Shown here: piece by piece, positions 40,627 to 43,573 of the stretch
Layout of the letters: each line of letters begins with the position of its first letter
Numbering within the stretch: the first letter of the stretch is position 1
Assembly: GCA_017446455.1 (NCBI GenBank)
Contig: JAFSQV010000087.1
Span: 1-43,573, forward strand
Source: Paludibacteraceae bacterium
Lineage (GTDB): Bacteria > Bacteroidota > Bacteroidia > Bacteroidales > Paludibacteraceae
DNA length: 43,573 nt
Direction: 5' to 3'
The notes under the pieces: generated by a model
What the model was told of the DNA's origin: nothing
Databases searched by the model: none
The model's input: the letters and a program-made list of their open reading frames with translations, nothing else
Program-made: the position numbers and the translations under genes

Positions 40627-41565
40627 ATGCGTTTGGTAAGGTGGAGCAATCTGCTCTTCCTTGCCGCGCTGGTATGGCTGATGGAGAAGTGGGTAGCTGT
40701 GCCGCTGTTGAACCAACTCGCCTTTGGCGAGCAACTCACGTGGTACGTGCTTTTGTTGCTCACCTTGGCCATCGTCCTGATAGCTGCCGGAGGGTATGTC
40801 ATCAACGATTATTTTGATGTCAAGATAGACCGTATCAACCGCCCGGACGAAGTCATCGTGACGCGCACGGTTAGCAAACCCGCCGCCATGCATCTGAGTG
40901 TCGCTTTGAGCGGTCTCGGCGTGCTCTGCGGCTTGACGGTCGCAGTACTGCTTCGCAGTTGGACCATCGGCTCTATCTTCATCCTCGTGCCCGGACTCCT
41001 CTGGTTCTATTCCTCCAGTTACAAACGCCTCTTCATGATCGGAAACCTGACTATCGCCCTCTTGGCGGCGATGACGCCGATGATGGTTGCGCTGGCGAAT
41101 GTGGCGCAGCTCCAACTGTTGTATGCGACGATCTTGCCTTATACCAACCTCGTGCATGATCTCTATGCCTGGCTCGGCGGGTTCGCCCTCTTCGCTTTCC
41201 TGCTGACCTGGATTCGCGAGATCGTGAAGGACATGCAGGATCAGATGGGCGACCGCGAACTGGAATGCCATTCGATGCCGGTGGTATGGGGAGAACTATG
41301 GACGAAGATCTTCGTCACGGCCCTCATCGTCCTCACGCTGGCTATCATCGGTCATCTCTGGTATCGCGTCCTGCCTTTCCCGATAGGTTGGAGTAGTCTC
41401 AGCACGCGTTATATCCTCTTCGGCATCGTCATCCCGCTCCTTGGCTCACTCGGTCTCCTCTGGTCCGCCAAGATCCCGAGCGACTACAAGACCTGCCAGC
41501 AACTGCTCAAATTCACCATGCTCTTGGGCATGCTCTATAGCTTCTGCATCGTCCGCATGCTATAG
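40627..41565 (+). CDS. UbiA-family prenyltransferase
   Basis: 312 residues, about 8-9 membrane segments. I start at the ATG at 40627; the in-frame TTG at 40600 would translate the heptamer array. Two Asp-rich motifs define the family: NDYFDVKIDR (D61, D64, D68), preceding a basic/Asp INRPDE, and REIVKDMQDQMGD (D202, D205, D209). UbiA enzymes attach polyprenyl chains to aromatic or glycerol-phosphate acceptors in the inner membrane. Bacteroidetes members of this type are commonly named geranylgeranylglycerol-phosphate geranylgeranyltransferase-like; the substrate is not evident here. Probably last gene of the pta-ackA-GH13 operon. Confidence 0.85.
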   Translation: MRLVRWSNLLFLAALVWLMEKWVAVPLLNQLAFGEQLTWYVLLLLTLAIVLIAAGGYVINDYFDVKIDRINRPDEVIVTRTVSKPAAMHLSVALSGLGVLCGLTVAVLLRSWTIGSIFILVPGLLWFYSSSYKRLFMIGNLTIALLAAMTPMMVALANVAQLQLLYATILPYTNLVHDLYAWLGGFALFAFLLTWIREIVKDMQDQMGDRELECHSMPVVWGELWTKIFVTALIVLTLAIIGHLWYRVLPFPIGWSSLSTRYILFGIVIPLLGSLGLLWSAKIPSDYKTCQQLLKFTMLLGMLYSFCIVRML

Positions 41566-41674
41566 GAATCTTTTGCACCCTTCTGCCGGTGTTGCCGTTT
41601 CGTGGCCTGTTTATAAGGGCGCGTCAGGAGCTTCGGTTAGGCTTCCTCGTTGGAAAATAAAAAAATCAGAACAA

Positions 41675-42571
41675 TTACTGTTGCTTTCTAAAAGCAGCAG
41701 GGCTCATTCCTTCGTGGCGTTTGAAGAATGTGCCGAAATGGGATTGGTTCTGGAAGCCGAGCTGGTCGGCTATTTGCTGTATGGGCATAGGCGTGGAGAC
41801 AAGAAGTGTTTTGGCGCGTTGCATGAGTGCGCGTTCGATAAACGAACTGGCGGTCATGCCGAGCGTCTCTTTGACCGTGTTCGCCACATAGCGCGTAGAA
41901 AGGCAAAGTTGTCCGGCGTACCAGTCGAGGTCATGGTGCTGCTCGCAGTTGGCATCCACCATGTGCATGAAACGTCCTGTAATCTCTTCGTTGCGAGACA
42001 TGGATGGCGCATGCATTTTGGTGTTGGCAATGTCCCCTGCCAGAAAATGGAAAAGCGAATGGACAAGCAACATCGTAGCTGTGCGGTTTTGCGCGGCCAC
42101 CACTTCACGCAGCAAGTCAAAATAACGGATAACACCTTGCACCTTCTCTGCGCTCATGTGCCAAACGGGGTGGATATAGATATGGGAAATGAGCGACAAA
42201 GGGAATTGGAGATTCATCTCCGCCATAAATTTTCGTGAGATGGAGATTACATAGAGTTCCATCTGCTGGCTGGTTGGTTCCAAGCGCCGCATAAAGAACT
42301 CTGGGATAATCAGATAGCCATCGTTCGCATGTAGATCGTACGTGTGGTTGTTGATAGAGGCTTTAAATTCTCCGCTGGTAACAAACTGCAAGGTGTAACA
42401 CGGCGTAAAATACTCTTCTGGGAGCATTTTCCGGAACAAATCCGTCGTACTACCATTGAATTTCATGACAGAGATGTCGTCCACGGAAGTCTCTCCGGGG
42501 ATATAACTCATCCACTTAAAAACCGAGTAATCGACCAATATTTGGGTCTCGTTTTCTTGTTTTTCAGCCAT
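41675..42571 (-). CDS. AraC-family transcriptional regulator
   Basis: 298 residues: an N-terminal cupin-like sensing domain (about 50-150; YTLQFVTSGEFKASINNHTY ... DGYLIIPEFF) and a C-terminal pair of helix-turn-helix motifs (about 200-298; DLDWYAGQLCLSTRYVANTV, and PIQQIADQLGFQNQSHFGTF with FKRHEGMSPAAFRK). Such proteins sense a small ligand and activate nearby genes. It faces away from the divergent glycosyltransferase, whose regulation it could affect, and lies next to the carbohydrate operon; the target is unknown. Confidence 0.92.
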   Translation of the reverse strand: MAEKQENETQILVDYSVFKWMSYIPGETSVDDISVMKFNGSTTDLFRKMLPEEYFTPCYTLQFVTSGEFKASINNHTYDLHANDGYLIIPEFFMRRLEPTSQQMELYVISISRKFMAEMNLQFPLSLISHIYIHPVWHMSAEKVQGVIRYFDLLREVVAAQNRTATMLLVHSLFHFLAGDIANTKMHAPSMSRNEEITGRFMHMVDANCEQHHDLDWYAGQLCLSTRYVANTVKETLGMTASSFIERALMQRAKTLLVSTPMPIQQIADQLGFQNQSHFGTFFKRHEGMSPAAFRKQQ

Positions 42572-42612
42572 AACAGTACGAATTGAATATACGAATTAAA
42601 ACAATTTGTGTG

Positions 42613-42643
42613 CAAAGGTACAGCAATTTTTTGACATGTGCAA
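42613..42643 (-). promoter_or_regulatory. Bacteroidetes promoter for the AraC-family gene
   Basis: On the minus strand: TTG (42643-42641), 20 bases, TACCTTTG (42620-42613). Confidence 0.8.
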
Positions 42644-42708
42644 GCGGATTAGTAGAATTAGAACAATCTTCGCACGGATTAGAAAAATGCTAATCGCTTG
42701 TAAAGCAG

Positions 42709-42716
42709 TACTTTTG
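42709..42716 (+). promoter_or_regulatory. Promoter -7 box for the glycosyltransferase gene
   Basis: TACTTTTG followed by TCGTCGGAA, as before trmO. No TTG is found at the usual 20-base distance, so this may be a weaker or activated promoter. Confidence 0.65.
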
Positions 42717-42737
42717 TCGTCGGAAACGGCAATCCAT

Positions 42738-42812
42738 GACTGCGTTACTGTGTAACTTGTATGATGGTTGCGCTTCCTCCTCTCCCCAAAAATTAAAATT
42801 TTCGGGGACCCC
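42738..42812 (+). other. Structured palindromic element, copy 2 (glycosyltransferase leader)
   Basis: It starts exactly 21 bases after the promoter box: GACTGC, hairpin GTTAC-TGT-GTAAC (42744-42756), spacer, CCTCCTCTCCCC, the palindrome CCCCAAAAATTA...AATTTTCGGGG and ACCCC. The start codon is 28 bases further on. Confidence 0.7.
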
Positions 42813-42840
42813 AAAGAAAATAACAAAAACAACAAAATAT

Positions 42841-43573
42841 ATGAGGATTTTATTTGTAATTGACAGTTTCTACACGACGAACAACGGGACGTCGATTTCT
42901 GCGCAGCGTTTTGCAGGCGAGTTGCGTAAAAGAGGACATGAGGTAAGGGTGCTTTGTTGGGACACTCCTAAGGATGCACAAGGTGATTTCACTATTCCGA
43001 AATTTCATCTGCCTATTTTCCAACCGCTATGCGACAAGCATGATTTCAGCTTTGCATATACGGATAAGAACATTGTTCATGCCGCGTGCGATTGGGCGGA
43101 TATCGTGCATGTTTTTGTTCCATTTGGTATAGAGAAGGAAGCGATTGATTACTGTAATCAGATCGGCAAACCCGTTACGGCGGCTTTCCATATCCAGCCG
43201 GAGAACATGACATCGTCGGTCAGCATGGGCAAAGTGGAGTGGTTTAATGAGTTGTTCTACCGCTCGTTCCGCTACAATATATACAATCGCGTGCGTCACG
43301 TGCACGTTCCTTCTCAATTTATGGGCAATATGATCGCCGAGCGCGGTTATACGGCGAAGATTCACCCGATTAGCAACGGTATCCAGGACGCATTCATGGA
43401 GGCTGGTGAACGCAAAAAAGCAATGATTCGCATGAAGAAAGCCGACGATGCTCCGATTAAAATTATGATGATCGGTCGTCTGAGTCAAGAGAAACGTCAA
43501 GACGTCATCATCAACGCTGTAAAGTACTCGAAGTATGCAGATCGCATCCAACTTGTTTTTGCAGGCAAGGGTC
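42841..43573 (+). CDS. GT4-type glycosyltransferase, 3' end cut off
   Basis: About 244 residues before the window ends. The N-terminal Rossmann domain of a GT-B enzyme is visible: MRILFVIDSFYTTNNGTSIS, then RKRGHEVRVLC, DIVHVFVPFGIEKEAI, HVHVPSQFMGNMI and PISNGI, followed by the second domain start IKIMMIGRLSQEKRQDVIIN, the usual GxxxxEK(R/G) transition of GT4. It likely builds cell-surface glycan or glycolipid. An in-frame ATG at 42736 would add 35 residues encoded by the leader element; I prefer 42841, which gives the family's normal start. Confidence 0.88.
   Translation, partial: MRILFVIDSFYTTNNGTSISAQRFAGELRKRGHEVRVLCWDTPKDAQGDFTIPKFHLPIFQPLCDKHDFSFAYTDKNIVHAACDWADIVHVFVPFGIEKEAIDYCNQIGKPVTAAFHIQPENMTSSVSMGKVEWFNELFYRSFRYNIYNRVRHVHVPSQFMGNMIAERGYTAKIHPISNGIQDAFMEAGERKKAMIRMKKADDAPIKIMMIGRLSQEKRQDVIINAVKYSKYADRIQLVFAGKG

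Noticed and set aside
42736..42840. 35-residue N-terminal extension of the glycosyltransferase
   Set aside because: It is in frame, but it would translate the palindromic leader element, which trmO shows to be non-coding; the family's usual start is at 42841.

Overview
The window looks like a chromosomal segment of an uncultured member of the Bacteroidales. Three things point there. Almost every clear promoter is the Bacteroidetes type (a TTG, exactly 20 bases, then TAnnTTTG). Most genes lack Shine-Dalgarno sites. The gene content (PorQ-cmk-ispH, paired deoxynucleoside kinases, OmpA-LysM protein, T9SS-style C-terminal tails, InlB/Big-domain surface proteins) is typical of that order. No rRNA, CRISPR array, complete insertion sequence or phage was seen.

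Layout. 1-349: the 3' end of a YhcG-type PD-(D/E)XK nuclease gene. 350-12908: a surface-protein island. It has a truncated, inverted adhesin fragment (674-1345, minus), a giant adhesin (1430-7834), a second large adhesin with a C-terminal sorting-like tail (7882-12486) and a small protein with a membrane tail (12483-12908). 12961-13852: a three-gene DUF3791/DUF3990 toxin-antitoxin-like operon. 13938-16963: a divergent pair, a helix-hairpin-helix outer-membrane protein and a flippase-like membrane protein. 17179-19782: 4-alpha-glucanotransferase with two CBM20 modules. 19757-22459: ispH, cmk and porQ on the minus strand, followed by a tRNA with anticodon UAA and trmO. 23773-33539: a starch operon of four GH13 enzymes and one non-catalytic binding protein, running directly into two deoxynucleoside kinase genes. 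33536-36558: two OmpA-family genes flanking a CAU tRNA. 36740-41565: pta, ackA, a cytoplasmic GH13 enzyme and a UbiA prenyltransferase. 41675-43573: an AraC regulator and a divergent GT4 glycosyltransferase that runs off the end.

How it works together (inference). Starch is cut outside the cell by secreted GH13 enzymes. They carry a repeated putative starch-binding module and a short tail that resembles a type IX secretion sorting signal; PorQ, a T9SS component, is encoded nearby. Imported oligosaccharides would be handled by the cytoplasmic GH13 enzyme and the glucanotransferase, and the carbon would leave as acetate through Pta-AckA.

The least explained structure is in the non-coding and repeat layer. 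(1) A structured element with a compensatorily varying hairpin occurs three times. In two cases it starts exactly 21 bases after the promoter box, in the leaders of trmO and the glycosyltransferase; the third copy lies reversed in the tRNA leader. (2) At least eleven tandem arrays with a strict 7-bp period but different unit sequences occur, many of them inside reading frames (HhH protein, IspH, PorQ). A smaller set has an 11-bp period. (3) 23-bp perfect inverted repeats in the same reading frame join the inverted adhesin fragment to the giant adhesin and could exchange their N-termini. (4) A long hairpin is embedded in a coding sequence.
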